A stretch of DNA of 64,000 nucleotides from Amycolatopsis xylanica (GCF_900107045.1 NZ_FNON01000006.1:310001-374000); one strand, 5' to 3'; counted from the first letter of the stretch, positions 47,702-56,630 are shown. Program-made: numbers and translations. The notes: a model not told the origin generated them from the letters alone.

Positions 47702-48641
47702 GCGCCTTCTTAAGCGTTGTGATCGCCTGGGTGATCGCGGCCTCGGCGGCGTGAGTCTCGCGCAGCGCGTTCAGCATCACGAAGTCGTGGATGATGCCCT
47801 GGTAGCGCACCGCCGTCACCGCGACACCCGCTTGGCGCAGCTTCGCGGCGTACGCCTCGCCCTCGTCACGCAACACGTCGGCCTCGCCGGTGATGACGAG
47901 GGCGGGCGGCAGTCCGGTGAGTTCTTCGAGGCTCGCGCGCAGCGGTGACGCGGTGATTTCCGCGCGCTGCGCCGGGTCCGTCGTGTACTGGTCCCAGAAC
48001 CACTTCATGCCCTCGCGTCCGAGGAAGTAGCCCTCGGCGAAGCGAAGGTATGACTCGGTGTCGAAATTCGCGTCGGTCACCGGGTAGAAGAGCACCTGCT
48101 GGCGGAAGGTCACATCGCCGTGCTGCTTGGCGAGCAGGGTGACGGCCGCGGTCATGTTGCCGCCGACGGAGTCGCCGGCGATGGCGATGCGCGTGGTGTC
48201 GAAGCCGTGCTCGGCGCCGTGCTCGGCCACCCACTTCGCCGCGGCGTAGTTCTCCTCGATCGCCACGGGGTAGCGGGCCTCCGGGGACAGGCTGTACTCG
48301 GGGAAGACCACCGCGGCCCCGGTGCCCACGGCGAGTTCGCGGACGAGCCGGTCGTGCGTGTGCGCGTTGCCGAAGACCCAGCCCGCGCCGTGCAGGTACA
48401 CGATGACCGGCAACGGCCCGGTCGCGTTCTCCGGGCGGAAGATCCGGACCTTCGGGCCGCCGGGAACGGTCAGGTCCTCGATGGAGACGGCCGGTTTCGT
48501 GATCTCACCCGACTGGACCTCGTCGACCGCCTTGCGGCCTTCGGACGGATCCAGCTCGAACAGGTACGGCGGGTTGTCGGTGGCCTCGGCGAAGGCCTGC
48601 GCGGCGGGTTCCAGGGCGAGGTTGTGGGGGTTGGCGGTCAT
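47691..48641 (-). CDS. Hormone-sensitive-lipase-family esterase
   Basis: A 316-residue alpha/beta hydrolase. The oxyanion motif HGAGW (HSL-type HGGGW), nucleophile GDSVGG, acid in GEADVLRDEG and His in QGIIHDFVML are all present. The family hydrolyses short-chain esters. ATG at 48641 is preceded by GAGGAGATCG; a longer frame from 48677 would run into the operator region. It diverges from a MarR/OhrR-type gene across a palindrome, so it is probably that regulator's target. Confidence 0.94.
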   Translation of the reverse strand: MTANPHNLALEPAAQAFAEATDNPPYLFELDPSEGRKAVDEVQSGEITKPAVSIEDLTVPGGPKVRIFRPENATGPLPVIVYLHGAGWVFGNAHTHDRLVRELAVGTGAAVVFPEYSLSPEARYPVAIEENYAAAKWVAEHGAEHGFDTTRIAIAGDSVGGNMTAAVTLLAKQHGDVTFRQQVLFYPVTDANFDTESYLRFAEGYFLGREGMKWFWDQYTTDPAQRAEITASPLRASLEELTGLPPALVITGEADVLRDEGEAYAAKLRQAGVAVTAVRYQGIIHDFVMLNALRETHAAEAAITQAITTLKKALSL

Positions 48642-48694
48642 CTCGATCTCCTCGGGTGCCGTTGAGCTGTCTCCCATAAGCTAGCGAGCAACTA

Positions 48695-48708
48695 AGTTGT
48701 GCACAACT
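48695..48708. promoter_or_regulatory. Palindromic MarR-type operator
   Basis: AGTTGTGCACAACT is a perfect 14-bp palindrome between the divergent esterase and MarR genes; a related half-site ACTGTGCA follows at 48711. Confidence 0.65.
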
Positions 48709-48759
48709 AAACTGTGCATGATGAGATGTAGCGCACTTAGATTGCGGGTCGGAGTAGCT

Positions 48760-49221
48760 GTGGCCACAATGGACGATGTGGAAGAGACGCCCCTGCTCGA
48801 AGACCAGATGTGCTTCTCGCTGTACGCCGCCTCGCGTGCGGTGACCGCGCTGTACCGGCCGCTGCTCAAAGAGCTGGAGATCACCTATCCGCAGTACCTC
48901 GTCATGCTCACCCTCTGGGAGCACGGCGACCGCGGCGTCACCGAGATCGGCGACGCGCTCAGTCTGGACTCCGGCACGCTTTCACCGTTGCTCAAGCGGC
49001 TTGAAAAGCTCGGGCTCGTGCGTCGCGAGCGTCGCAGTGACGACGAGCGCTCAGTGCGTGTGACGCTTACTGAAGAGGGCGATGCGCTGCGCGCGAAGGC
49101 GACTCATGTGCCTGGCGTCGTCAGCGAAGCGATGGGACTTCCCCCAGTGCGTTTCGCTCAGCTGCAAGCCACGCTGCGCGAGCTGACCCGTTCGGTGAAC
49201 GCATACCGTCAGACGCTTTAA
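48760..49221 (+). CDS. MarR family regulator, OhrR-like
   Basis: A 153-residue regulator. LEDQMCFSLYAASRAVTALYRPLLKELEITYPQYLVMLTLWE has the reactive cysteine (in QMCFSLYA) and tyrosines of OhrR organic-peroxide sensors, and LSLDSGTLSPLLKRLEKLGLVRRERRSDDERSVRVTLTEEG is the MarR recognition helix and wing. No ohr gene is adjacent; the neighbour is an esterase. GTG at 48760 sits five bases after GGAG; ATG at 48769 is the alternative. Confidence 0.9.
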   Translation: MATMDDVEETPLLEDQMCFSLYAASRAVTALYRPLLKELEITYPQYLVMLTLWEHGDRGVTEIGDALSLDSGTLSPLLKRLEKLGLVRRERRSDDERSVRVTLTEEGDALRAKATHVPGVVSEAMGLPPVRFAQLQATLRELTRSVNAYRQTL

Positions 49222-49580
49222 GACAGCGGTCGCCGTCCCGCGAAGCCCAGGTCGAGCCGGTGATACCAAGCGAGCTCGGTGTCACCTTCGAGCCAGCACA
49301 GCAGCACCGGCACGCCGTCGAGGTCCGCGGGGAAGTCGACCAGCAGGGGCGCGAAGCCCTTGAGCTCCGCCCCCGTGCGCTGGACGGTGGTCATCAGTTC
49401 GTCGAGCCTGGCCTGCGCACCCTTGAGCTCGGGCAGCCCGCCGAGTTCGGTCGGGGTGCCACCGGGGTTCAGCGAGGCGGCCAGCTCGGCGGCGTCCGCG
49501 CGGACGGCCACCAGCTCGTCGAGCACCGGGCGCAGGCGGACGAGCTCGGCGCGCGCCTCTGGCACCGTGAACAAACCCAT
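49218..49580 (-). CDS. DUF2203 family protein
   Basis: A 120-residue protein: FTVPEARAELVRLRPVLDELVAVRADAAELAAS, a helical N-terminal half, then KGFAPLLVDFPADLDGVPVLLCWLEGDTELAWYHRLDLGFAGRRPL, the DUF2203 signature. The function is unknown. ATG at 49580. It overlaps the convergent MarR gene by four bases. Confidence 0.9.
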   Translation of the reverse strand: MGLFTVPEARAELVRLRPVLDELVAVRADAAELAASLNPGGTPTELGGLPELKGAQARLDELMTTVQRTGAELKGFAPLLVDFPADLDGVPVLLCWLEGDTELAWYHRLDLGFAGRRPLS

Positions 49581-49594
49581 GGCCGTAATCGTAA

Positions 49595-50023
49595 TTAGCG
49601 AACGGGCAGGCTCAGAGACCCGCTCACGCCGTCGCGCGCGACATGGATCGTCCAGCAGCCCGGCTTGGGGAAGACGAAGCCGGTTCCCCACTCCTCGCCA
49701 GGGTGGTTGAAGGTCGAGCCGCCATGGCCCTCGGGGCCCCAGGTCGGTGTGACCGACTGGAAGTTCGGCCCGGTCGCGCTGAAGCGGGCCGGTCCGGTGC
49801 CGGTGATCCGCCAGACGATCTTGCTCTCGACGCCCGCGATCACCCCCTCGTCGCCGGTGAAGAACAACGCGTAGATCGTGCCGCCCGCCGACGTCGCCTG
49901 TACCCCGTGGCCGTCGGCGTAGGCGGGCGGATGCGCGCAGTCGGCCTGCGCTGTGACCTGCGTCGGCGCTGCCGCGCACCCCGAGAGCAGCACCAGGACG
50001 ACCCCGATCCCGAGAGATCTCAT
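49595..50023 (-). CDS. Small secreted lipoprotein
   Basis: A 142-residue protein with a lipoprotein signal (RSLGIGVVLVLLSGCAAA; lipobox LSGC, Cys about 16). The mature part is beta-rich and resembles an Ig-like or copper-binding-like domain, with GWTIHVARD-type WTIHVARDGVSG at the end and cysteines in DCAHPP and KPGCWT. The function is unknown. ATG at 50023 follows TAGGGGG. Confidence 0.85.
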   Translation of the reverse strand: MRSLGIGVVLVLLSGCAAAPTQVTAQADCAHPPAYADGHGVQATSAGGTIYALFFTGDEGVIAGVESKIVWRITGTGPARFSATGPNFQSVTPTWGPEGHGGSTFNHPGEEWGTGFVFPKPGCWTIHVARDGVSGSLSLPVR

Positions 50024-50185
50024 CCCCCTACGATCCCGCCCGGTGATGTCGCACACAATGGCCTGCTGAGAGACTTGATGCTGACCACTTCTAGAACCAT
50101 TCAGGTCCGTTTAGCAGTACGCTTGTACCGCTACCCAGAGGCTTAAGAAGACGCGAAGATCCGCGCGAGAGGAGCACCGTCGCTC

Positions 50186-51406
50186 ATGGCCAAGATCAAG
50201 GTCCAGGGCACCGTCGTCGAGCTTGACGGCGATGAGATGACCCGCATTATCTGGCAGTTCATCAAGGACAAGCTGATCCACCCGTACCTGGACGTCAACC
50301 TGGACTACTACGACCTGGGCATCGAGGAGCGCGACCGCACCGACGACCAGGTCACCATCGACTCCGCGAACGCCATCAAGAAGCACGGCGTCGGCGTCAA
50401 GTGCGCGACGATCACCCCGGACGAGGCGCGGGTCGAGGAATTCGGCCTGAAGAAGATGTGGCTCTCGCCCAACGGGACGATCCGCAACATCCTCGGCGGT
50501 GTCATCTTCCGCGAGCCGATCGTCATCCAGAACATCCCGCGCCTGGTGCCGGGCTGGACCAAGCCGATCATCATCGGCCGTCACGCGCACGGCGACCAGT
50601 ACAAGGCGACCAACTTCAAGGTCCCCGGCGCCGGCACGCTGACCATGACCTACACGCCGGAGGACGGCTCCGCGCCGGTCGAGTTCGAGGTCGCCAAGTT
50701 CCCCGAGGCCGGTGGCGTCGCGATGGGGATGTACAACTTCCGCAAGTCGATCGAGGACTTCGCGCGCGCTTCGCTGCAGTACGGCCTCGACCGTGAGTAC
50801 CCGGTCTACATGTCGACCAAGAACACCATCCTCAAGGCCTACGACGGCATGTTCAAGGACGTGTTCGAGGAGATCTTCCAGGCCGAGTTCAAGGCCGACT
50901 TCGACGCCAAGGGCATCACCTACGAGCACCGCCTGATCGACGACATGGTCGCCGCGGCGATGAAGTGGGAGGGCGGCTACGTCTGGGCGTGCAAGAACTA
51001 CGACGGTGACGTCCAGTCCGACACGGTCGCGCAGGGCTTCGGCTCGCTCGGCCTGATGACCTCGGTGCTGCGCACCCCGGACGGCCGGACGGTCGAGGCC
51101 GAGGCCGCGCACGGCACGGTGACCAGGCACTACCGCCAGCACCAGCAGGGCAAGCCGACCTCGACCAACCCGATCGCGTCGATCTACGCGTGGACCCGTG
51201 GCCTCGAGCACCGCGGCAAGCTGGACTCCAACTCGGAGCTCATCGGCTTCGCGAACAAGCTGGAGCAGGTCGTCGTCGAGACCGTCGAGAGCGGCAAGAT
51301 GACCAAGGACCTCGCGCTGCTGGTCGGCCCTGACCAGGCTTGGCAGACCACCGAGGAGTTCCTCGCGACCCTCGACGAGAACCTGGCCAAGAAGATCGCC
51401 GGCTGA
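50186..51406 (+). CDS. icd: NADP-dependent isocitrate dehydrogenase
   Basis: The TCA-cycle enzyme making 2-oxoglutarate and NADPH. The 406-residue length and sequence are of the dimeric eukaryote-like (type II) class, as M. tuberculosis Icd1: GDEMTRIIW, KCATITPDEARVEEF, SPNGTIRNILGGVIFREPI (substrate site), IGRHAHGDQYKAT, LIDDMVAAAMKWEGGYVWACKNYDGDVQSD (metal site), AAHGTVTRHYR and TSTNPIASIYAW (NADP site). ATG at 50186 follows GAGGAGCACC. Monocistronic, with a terminator 18 bp downstream. Confidence 0.98.
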   Translation: MAKIKVQGTVVELDGDEMTRIIWQFIKDKLIHPYLDVNLDYYDLGIEERDRTDDQVTIDSANAIKKHGVGVKCATITPDEARVEEFGLKKMWLSPNGTIRNILGGVIFREPIVIQNIPRLVPGWTKPIIIGRHAHGDQYKATNFKVPGAGTLTMTYTPEDGSAPVEFEVAKFPEAGGVAMGMYNFRKSIEDFARASLQYGLDREYPVYMSTKNTILKAYDGMFKDVFEEIFQAEFKADFDAKGITYEHRLIDDMVAAAMKWEGGYVWACKNYDGDVQSDTVAQGFGSLGLMTSVLRTPDGRTVEAEAAHGTVTRHYRQHQQGKPTSTNPIASIYAWTRGLEHRGKLDSNSELIGFANKLEQVVVETVESGKMTKDLALLVGPDQAWQTTEEFLATLDENLAKKIAG

Positions 51407-51424
51407 TTTTTCACCTGATAGACC

Positions 51425-51464
51425 GTGATGGCCTCCTTCGTTCGCGAAGGGGGCCATCACTTTT
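51425..51464 (+). terminator. Terminator of icd
   Basis: GTGATGGCCTCCTTCG (51425-51440) pairs with CGAAGGGGGCCATCAC (51445-51460; one G-T wobble), followed by TTTT. Confidence 0.9.
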
Positions 51465-51581
51465 AGTAGTTGGGCGGTCACGCCATTGGCGCTGTCGGGT
51501 GGTTGATCGCGCCAGAGCTGTCCGCCGGGCCCACTGTGTGTCTACCCTGGTCGAGGACAAGTTCCGTCCTGAGGAGCACAG

Positions 51582-51896
51582 GTGTTCTTGGGCATTCCGA
51601 AGAAGATGCTGATCGTCATCGCCGTGCTGGCCGGTGTCCTGATCGTCTACGTGCTGGGCTCCGACAAGCAGTCCGCGGCGAGTTCGCCCACGGGGTGCAA
51701 AGTGATCGTCACCGCGGACGTGCTCAACGCGCGCGACGCGCCTGCCGTGAACGGCGGCATCGTCGGCAAGTACAACAAGGACGCGAAGATCGACGCGCTC
51801 CCGATCGTGCAGAACGGCTACCGCAAGATCGCCGAGGGCAAGTGGGTGTCCGCCGACTTCGTCAAGCCGCTCGAAGGCTCCGCGAACTGCGGCTGA
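51582..51896 (+). CDS. Membrane-anchored SH3-like protein
   Basis: A 104-residue protein: one N-terminal membrane segment (KKMLIVIAVLAGVLIVYVLG, about 7-26) and a bacterial SH3-like domain (CKVIVTADVLNARDAPAVNGGIVGKYNKDAKIDA ... GKWVSADFVKPL). Two cysteines at the domain ends may form a disulfide. Such domains bind cell-wall peptides. GTG at 51582 follows GAGGAGCACAG. Confidence 0.88.
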   Translation: MFLGIPKKMLIVIAVLAGVLIVYVLGSDKQSAASSPTGCKVIVTADVLNARDAPAVNGGIVGKYNKDAKIDALPIVQNGYRKIAEGKWVSADFVKPLEGSANCG

Positions 51897-51944
51897 CCTG
51901 CTGATCTTCAAAAGTTGTCGGTGTGCCCTGCTAGACATCGGGGC

Positions 51945-52739
51945 ATGGAAACCCGGTTCCTGACCCTCGCGGACGGACGCCGGCTCGCCTATCTCGACCA
52001 AGGCGGGCCAGGGCGGCCGTTGCTCGCGCTGCACGGCATCTGCGGACGCGGGCGGATGTTCGCCGGCCTCGCCCGGCGGCTCGGCCCGCGGTGGCGCGTC
52101 GTCGCACCGGACCAGCGTGGACACGGCTGGTCGGACGCGGCTTCCTGCTACTCGCGTGAGGGTTTCGTGTCCGACGCCGCGGAAATGATCGAGCGACTGG
52201 GCATGGGCCCGTGTCCGGTGCTCGGGCATTCGCTAGGCGGCGTCAACGCCTTCCAGCTCGCCTCCTGGCGCCCCGAGCTGGTCACGGCGATCGTGGTCGA
52301 GGACATCGGCGCCAGGCCTCAGCCCGGACCCGCGGACTGGATGTACGAGCTCCCTGTCAGATTCGACGCCTTCCGCGACCTGCGGCGGGCACTCGGCGAA
52401 GCCATGGCCGGTCAAGAGGATTACTTCCTCGAGAACGCCGCCGAGTTCGAAGACGGCTGGGGATTCCGGTGGCGCGCCGCCGAAATCGAGTCCGCGGGCC
52501 GGAGCCTGGGTGGTGACTGGTGGCCGGACTGGCTCGGGTCCGGCTGCCCGGCGCTGCTGATCCACGGCGGGCGCAGCGAGGTGCTGTCCGCCGCCGAGGC
52601 ACGGGAGATGGTCCAGTCGCGGCCGGGTACGCGGCTGGCCACCTTCCCGGAGGCCGGGCACACACCGCACCGGGTGGAGCCGGAGCGCTACGCGAAGGAG
52701 GTGGGCGCTTGGCTGGACATGCTCACAACTTCACAGTGA
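51945..52739 (+). CDS. Alpha/beta-fold hydrolase
   Basis: A 264-residue hydrolase. LLALHGICGRGRMF, VVAPDQRGHGWSD, nucleophile GHSLGG, an acidic residue near LLIHGGRSEVLS and His in PEAGHTPHRVE are all in the expected order. The DQRGHGxSD segment is typical of haloperoxidase/esterase-like members. The substrate is unknown. ATG at 51945 is chosen because the preceding 10 codons from 51915 lack a ribosome site and overlap a -10-like TAGACA. Confidence 0.92.
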   Translation: METRFLTLADGRRLAYLDQGGPGRPLLALHGICGRGRMFAGLARRLGPRWRVVAPDQRGHGWSDAASCYSREGFVSDAAEMIERLGMGPCPVLGHSLGGVNAFQLASWRPELVTAIVVEDIGARPQPGPADWMYELPVRFDAFRDLRRALGEAMAGQEDYFLENAAEFEDGWGFRWRAAEIESAGRSLGGDWWPDWLGSGCPALLIHGGRSEVLSAAEAREMVQSRPGTRLATFPEAGHTPHRVEPERYAKEVGAWLDMLTTSQ

Positions 52740-52847
52740 GCCCTTCCGCGGAAGATCGCCGCGAAGTACGAGGCCGCGCTCGCGGAGAAGCTGACCGGCT
52801 GACGGGCCTGAGCGGACTTGTCGGACCCTGCCGGTAGCCTCGCTGGC

Positions 52848-53645
52848 GTGCTGACGGTCTCCAGTGTGAATGTCAACGGCCTGCGCGCCGCCGCCAAGAA
52901 AGGCTTCGTCGAGTGGCTCGCCGCCACCGAGGCGGATGTCGTCTGCTGCCAGGAGGTGCGTGCCGAGCTCGGCGAACTTCCGTCGGAGGTCGCCGCGCCC
53001 GAGGGCTGGCACGTCGCGCACGCGGCGTCGGCGGTCAAGGGGCGCAATGGCGTCATGGTGTTCAGCCGGATCGAGCCCGAGCTGGTGCGGATCGGCTTCG
53101 GCGAGGCCGAGTTCGAGGACAGCGGCCGGTATGTCGAGGTCCACCTGCCGGGCGTGATCGTCGCGAGCCTGTACCTGCCCAGCGGCGATGTCGGTACCCC
53201 GCGCCAGGAGGAGAAGGAACGCTTCATGGCGGCGTTCCTGCCCTACCTCGTCGAGCTGCGAGGCAAGGCGGAGGCGGCGGGCTCCGAGGTGCTGGTGGTC
53301 GGTGACTGGAACATCGCGCACGCCGAGGTCGACCTGAAGAACTGGAAGACCAACCGCAAGAACTCCGGCTTCCTGCCGGAGGAGCGCGCGTGGCTGGACC
53401 GGGTCTACGGCGAGGCCGGGTACGTCGACGTCCAGCGCAGGCTCGCCCCGGAAGGCCCCGGCCCGTACACCTGGTGGTCCTACCGCGGCAAGGCATTCGA
53501 CAACGACGCGGGCTGGCGTATCGACCTGCAGGTGGCCACCCCCGGGCTGGCCGAGCGGGCGAAGCTCGCGGTGGTCGAGCGTGCCGAGACCTACGCGCAG
53601 CGGTGGTCAGACCATGCGCCGGTCACGGTGACCTACTCCGACTGA
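52848..53645 (+). CDS. xthA: Exodeoxyribonuclease III (AP endonuclease)
   Basis: A 265-residue Mg-dependent repair nuclease acting at abasic sites and 3' ends. Motifs: TVSSVNVNGLRAA (Asn), CCQEVRAEL (metal Glu), GRYVEVHLPGVIVASLYLPSG (catalytic Tyr), VVGDWNIAHAEVDLKNWKTNRKNSGF (Asp and Asn), YTWWSYRGKAFDNDAGWRIDLQ, and QRWSDHAPVTV (catalytic Asp-His). GTG at 52848 opens directly into the first strand, so it may be leaderless. Confidence 0.96.
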   Translation: MLTVSSVNVNGLRAAAKKGFVEWLAATEADVVCCQEVRAELGELPSEVAAPEGWHVAHAASAVKGRNGVMVFSRIEPELVRIGFGEAEFEDSGRYVEVHLPGVIVASLYLPSGDVGTPRQEEKERFMAAFLPYLVELRGKAEAAGSEVLVVGDWNIAHAEVDLKNWKTNRKNSGFLPEERAWLDRVYGEAGYVDVQRRLAPEGPGPYTWWSYRGKAFDNDAGWRIDLQVATPGLAERAKLAVVERAETYAQRWSDHAPVTVTYSD

Positions 53646-53666
53646 GCGAAGTGACTGGGGCGGACC

Positions 53667-54578
53667 GTGGACACCAACGAGGCCAACCGGATCGAGACGA
53701 CCAACTCCGAGCGGTATCAGCTCTCGCTCGCGCAGGGCTGGCACTTCCGCGCGGACGCGCCGGATCTGCTCGAGCGGTGGCGGGTGCTGCCGTTCAGCCA
53801 GCACGGTGACAAGCGGCTCGCGTTCGGCATGCTGGCCGGCGCGTACCAGGGCATGCCGTTCACGACGTTCGACTTCCACCGGCGGCCGACCGTGACGAGC
53901 GTGCACACCCGGTGGACGAACAAGAAGATCAACGAGCTCGACACGATCACCATCGACTCGGTGTGGGTGATCACGCTGCCCGTGGCGATGCCGAACTTCC
54001 AGATCGTGTCCAGTGTGGACTCGGCGTTCGAGACCGACGCCTACCCCGAGCCCGCGACGGCCGACCGGAAGTTCAACCGGTGGTACAAGCTGATCGACAC
54101 CGACCCGAATCTCGCCGTGCACGTCCTGACGCCGCAGGTGATGGGCACCATGCGTCAGCTCAAACTGCACACCTGGTCGCTCGTGGGGAACGAGCTCGTC
54201 TACGTCGAGCACCCGATCTTCGGCCGGACCAAGCCGGACGACGTGCTGGCGGTGCTGGGGAAACTCCTGTCGCTGGTTTCCTTGCTGCCACTACATCTCG
54301 GGCAGCAACAGGCCCCGCCGCCGCCGCAAGTCCAGCAAGCGCCGCAAGCCCAGCAGTTCCACCAAGGGCAGCAGCCACCGCGACCACAGCAGTGGCAGCA
54401 GCCTCAGCCACAGCAGCACGGCTACCCGGCGCAGAACCCGCAGGCGTACCCGCCGCCCGCTTACCCGCCCGGCTATCCGCAGCCTGGCCAGTACGCCCAA
54501 CCGGGGCAGCCCGGGCACTACGGCCAGCCGGGCCAACCTGGGCCGCCCGGGCAGTACGGGCCGCCGCGAGGGTACTGA
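53667..54578 (+). CDS. Protein with a DUF3137-like domain and a Pro/Gln-rich tail
   Basis: A 303-residue protein with no membrane segment. Residues 15-215 form an alpha-beta domain (FRADAPDLLERWRVLPFSQHGDKRLAFGMLAGAYQGMPFTTFDF; WVITLPVAMPNFQIV; AVHVLTPQVMGTM) reminiscent of DUF3137-type regions. The last 80 residues are low-complexity PQQ/GQPGQP. The function is unknown. GTG at 53667, 21 bp after xthA in the same direction. A long palindrome follows. Confidence 0.75.
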   Translation: MDTNEANRIETTNSERYQLSLAQGWHFRADAPDLLERWRVLPFSQHGDKRLAFGMLAGAYQGMPFTTFDFHRRPTVTSVHTRWTNKKINELDTITIDSVWVITLPVAMPNFQIVSSVDSAFETDAYPEPATADRKFNRWYKLIDTDPNLAVHVLTPQVMGTMRQLKLHTWSLVGNELVYVEHPIFGRTKPDDVLAVLGKLLSLVSLLPLHLGQQQAPPPPQVQQAPQAQQFHQGQQPPRPQQWQQPQPQQHGYPAQNPQAYPPPAYPPGYPQPGQYAQPGQPGHYGQPGQPGPPGQYGPPRGY

Positions 54579-54598
54579 GGCGAGCAGGAATTCAGGGC

Positions 54599-54642
54599 TC
54601 GTGCGCGTTGCGGGCGGTTGGAACCGCCCGCAACGCGCACGA
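54599..54642. terminator. Family A palindrome with compensatory changes
   Basis: A perfect 21-bp stem (TCGTGCGCGTTGCGGGCGGTT at 54599-54619 with its complement at 54622-54642), loop GG. Compared with other family A copies, GAGTG has become GCGCG and GGCCGG has become GGGCGG, with matching changes in the other arm. It lies between two convergent genes. Confidence 0.85.
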
Positions 54643-54648
54643 CCTTGT

Positions 54649-56616
54649 TTAGTAGCCGAAGGCGGTGCAGGTGCCCGTCGCGGTCTTCGACGGGTCGCTG
54701 ATCGACGTGGCGGTCAGCTTGACGCGGGCGGTGAGGTCACCGCCTTGGCTTCGCTTGGCCAGCGCGCCGACCTTGACGTGCTGGCCGAACTTGGCCGTCG
54801 CGAGGGCGTTCGGGAGGCGGACCTCCCAGCCCTTCGCGTCGGTGGACGCGGTCAGCCGGTAGGTGTCGGTGTCGTACGGGGCCTCGGCGCCCTGCGGTGA
54901 TCCGCTGTTCAGCAGCGTGAAGTCGCAGGAAGCCAGGCCGCCCTCGCCGAACGCGGGTGGTGCGGGCCAGAGCGTGGTCCCGCGTTCCTGGGTGCCTGAG
55001 CCGTCCAGTGAGGCGACCGTGACCGTGTAGGTGAGCACGCCCCGGCTGTCCTTGGCGACATTGGTGATCAGGAAGCGGAGCCGGTTCGCCGTGTCGGTGT
55101 ACTCGTACGGACTGGCCGCGCCGGTGCCCGCCTTGAACGCGGCGTCGTTGAGCTGGCGGTAGTCGCCGATGGTGATCTTGACCGGGGTGCCGTCGGGCTT
55201 CTTGTAGTCGGTGATGCCGATGTCGCCGGGGTTGGCGTCGATGACCCACTCGAAGGGCGCGTTGTCCGCGTTCTTCGTCTTGGTGATCAGCACGCCGGAA
55301 TCCGGGTTGAAGGAGTCCGCGCCGAGCCGGTCGACGACCTCGACCGTGTAATTGTCGTAGCCGCCGCCGTCACAGAACGGGTCCTTCGCGCGGTCGCACT
55401 TCGGGGACTTGTCGCCGCCGGTGAGCTTGATGTTGAGGCCGCTGTAGGTGCCGGGCAGCGGCGCCGCCACACGGGCGGTGATACGGGCGGTGACCGGGCC
55501 GGTGGTCGCCAGCTTGTTGCGGTCGAGCTGGAGGATGGCGGCCGGGTCGACGATGCCGAGCTTCATCTTGTTGCGGATCATGTGCTGGGAGCCCATCGAA
55601 CTGCCCTGGGTGGCCGGGATCTGCCACCGGGTGTGCGGGCCGCCGGGGCCGTTGAACGTGCCGCGCGAAAGCATTTCCCACGGTCCGCTGTAGTCGCGTG
55701 ACGGTGGGGTGGCGAACGGGTTGTTGTAGTTGTCGGCGATGCCGAGGATGTGGCTGAACTCGTGCGCGTAGGTGGACTGACCTGAGCTTTCGGCCTGGGT
55801 CGAGCTGCCGCTTTGCGCGTTCGGCCAGATGCTCGCGGCGGACTTCCACGAGGTCCAGGGGACGTAGCGGGTGGCGGCGTAGTTGGGGAGGTTGTGGTTA
55901 GGCGGGCCGAAGGTGTCCGGCACGTTTTCCTTGCTGCCGAACTTCATCTCGCCGAATTCCTGCCACGTCGAGCTCTCGTCCTGACCTGCTGAGAGGTAGA
56001 AGATGAAGTCGAACTGGTTCGCGCCGCCGCCGACTTCGGCGCGCCATGCGTTGCCCGCGTCGGTGCGGAGGTTGCGGTTGCAGTTGGCGTCCGGCGGGCA
56101 CGCGTTGGGCTGGAACTCCATGCCGTATTCGAAGGACTTGCCGGGCATCCGGTAGGGGCCGAACGCGGTCAGCTGCACGCCGAACCGGCCGAGCGAGTCC
56201 TCCATCCAGTACTCGTTGATCGTGTGCCCGTGGTTGAGCGCACCGGGTTTGTTGAGGAAGTCCTGGTAGTACTTGGCGACGTTCGCCCTCGGGATGTTGC
56301 TCGCGGCGACACCGGGGTTGCCGAAGACGGTCGAGTTCGGCGGCTGGGTCACCACGAAGTTCTGGTCGGGGTAGTCGGCGAGGACGACGGCGCCCTTGAA
56401 GGTCCGTTTGGTCGGTTTGAGTGACGGATCGGCCCAGTTCGTGCCTGGCACCTTGTGATAGTCGGCCCAGGTCATGTCGTCCTGGTTCTGCCAGGTGGCG
56501 GCGTCGATCGGGGCGGGCCAGCCTCGGGTGAGCGGCTGGGCCGAAGCGGTGCCGGTGCCTAGCCCGGTCAGCAGGACGGCGGCGGCGAGTAGGGCAAACG
56601 CTTCTCTTAAGCGCAT
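54649..56616 (-). CDS. Secreted M6 family metallopeptidase (InhA-like)
   Basis: A 655-residue exported protease. Signal peptide (LREAFALLAAAVLLTGLGTGTASA, 1-26), propeptide-like part, then the M6 immune-inhibitor-A domain with the zinc motif HEFSHILG, a helix-loop region GPWEMLSRGTFNGPGGPHTRW (Met-turn region) and a beta-rich C-terminal half. InhA-type enzymes degrade host or environmental proteins. ATG at 56616 follows GTGAGGAGCCGCAG. A long perfect hairpin lies directly upstream of the ribosome site. It is separated by 190 bp from the chitinase, also secreted. Confidence 0.94.
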   Translation of the reverse strand: MRLREAFALLAAAVLLTGLGTGTASAQPLTRGWPAPIDAATWQNQDDMTWADYHKVPGTNWADPSLKPTKRTFKGAVVLADYPDQNFVVTQPPNSTVFGNPGVAASNIPRANVAKYYQDFLNKPGALNHGHTINEYWMEDSLGRFGVQLTAFGPYRMPGKSFEYGMEFQPNACPPDANCNRNLRTDAGNAWRAEVGGGANQFDFIFYLSAGQDESSTWQEFGEMKFGSKENVPDTFGPPNHNLPNYAATRYVPWTSWKSAASIWPNAQSGSSTQAESSGQSTYAHEFSHILGIADNYNNPFATPPSRDYSGPWEMLSRGTFNGPGGPHTRWQIPATQGSSMGSQHMIRNKMKLGIVDPAAILQLDRNKLATTGPVTARITARVAAPLPGTYSGLNIKLTGGDKSPKCDRAKDPFCDGGGYDNYTVEVVDRLGADSFNPDSGVLITKTKNADNAPFEWVIDANPGDIGITDYKKPDGTPVKITIGDYRQLNDAAFKAGTGAASPYEYTDTANRLRFLITNVAKDSRGVLTYTVTVASLDGSGTQERGTTLWPAPPAFGEGGLASCDFTLLNSGSPQGAEAPYDTDTYRLTASTDAKGWEVRLPNALATAKFGQHVKVGALAKRSQGGDLTARVKLTATSISDPSKTATGTCTAFGY

Positions 56617-56630
56617 CTGCGGCTCCTCAC

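Noticed and set aside
52740..52802. In-frame stretch after the hydrolase stop encoding KIAAKYEAALAEKLTG
   Set aside because: Looks like the tail of some gene, but it has no start and no identifiable parent; it may be a remnant but cannot be supported.
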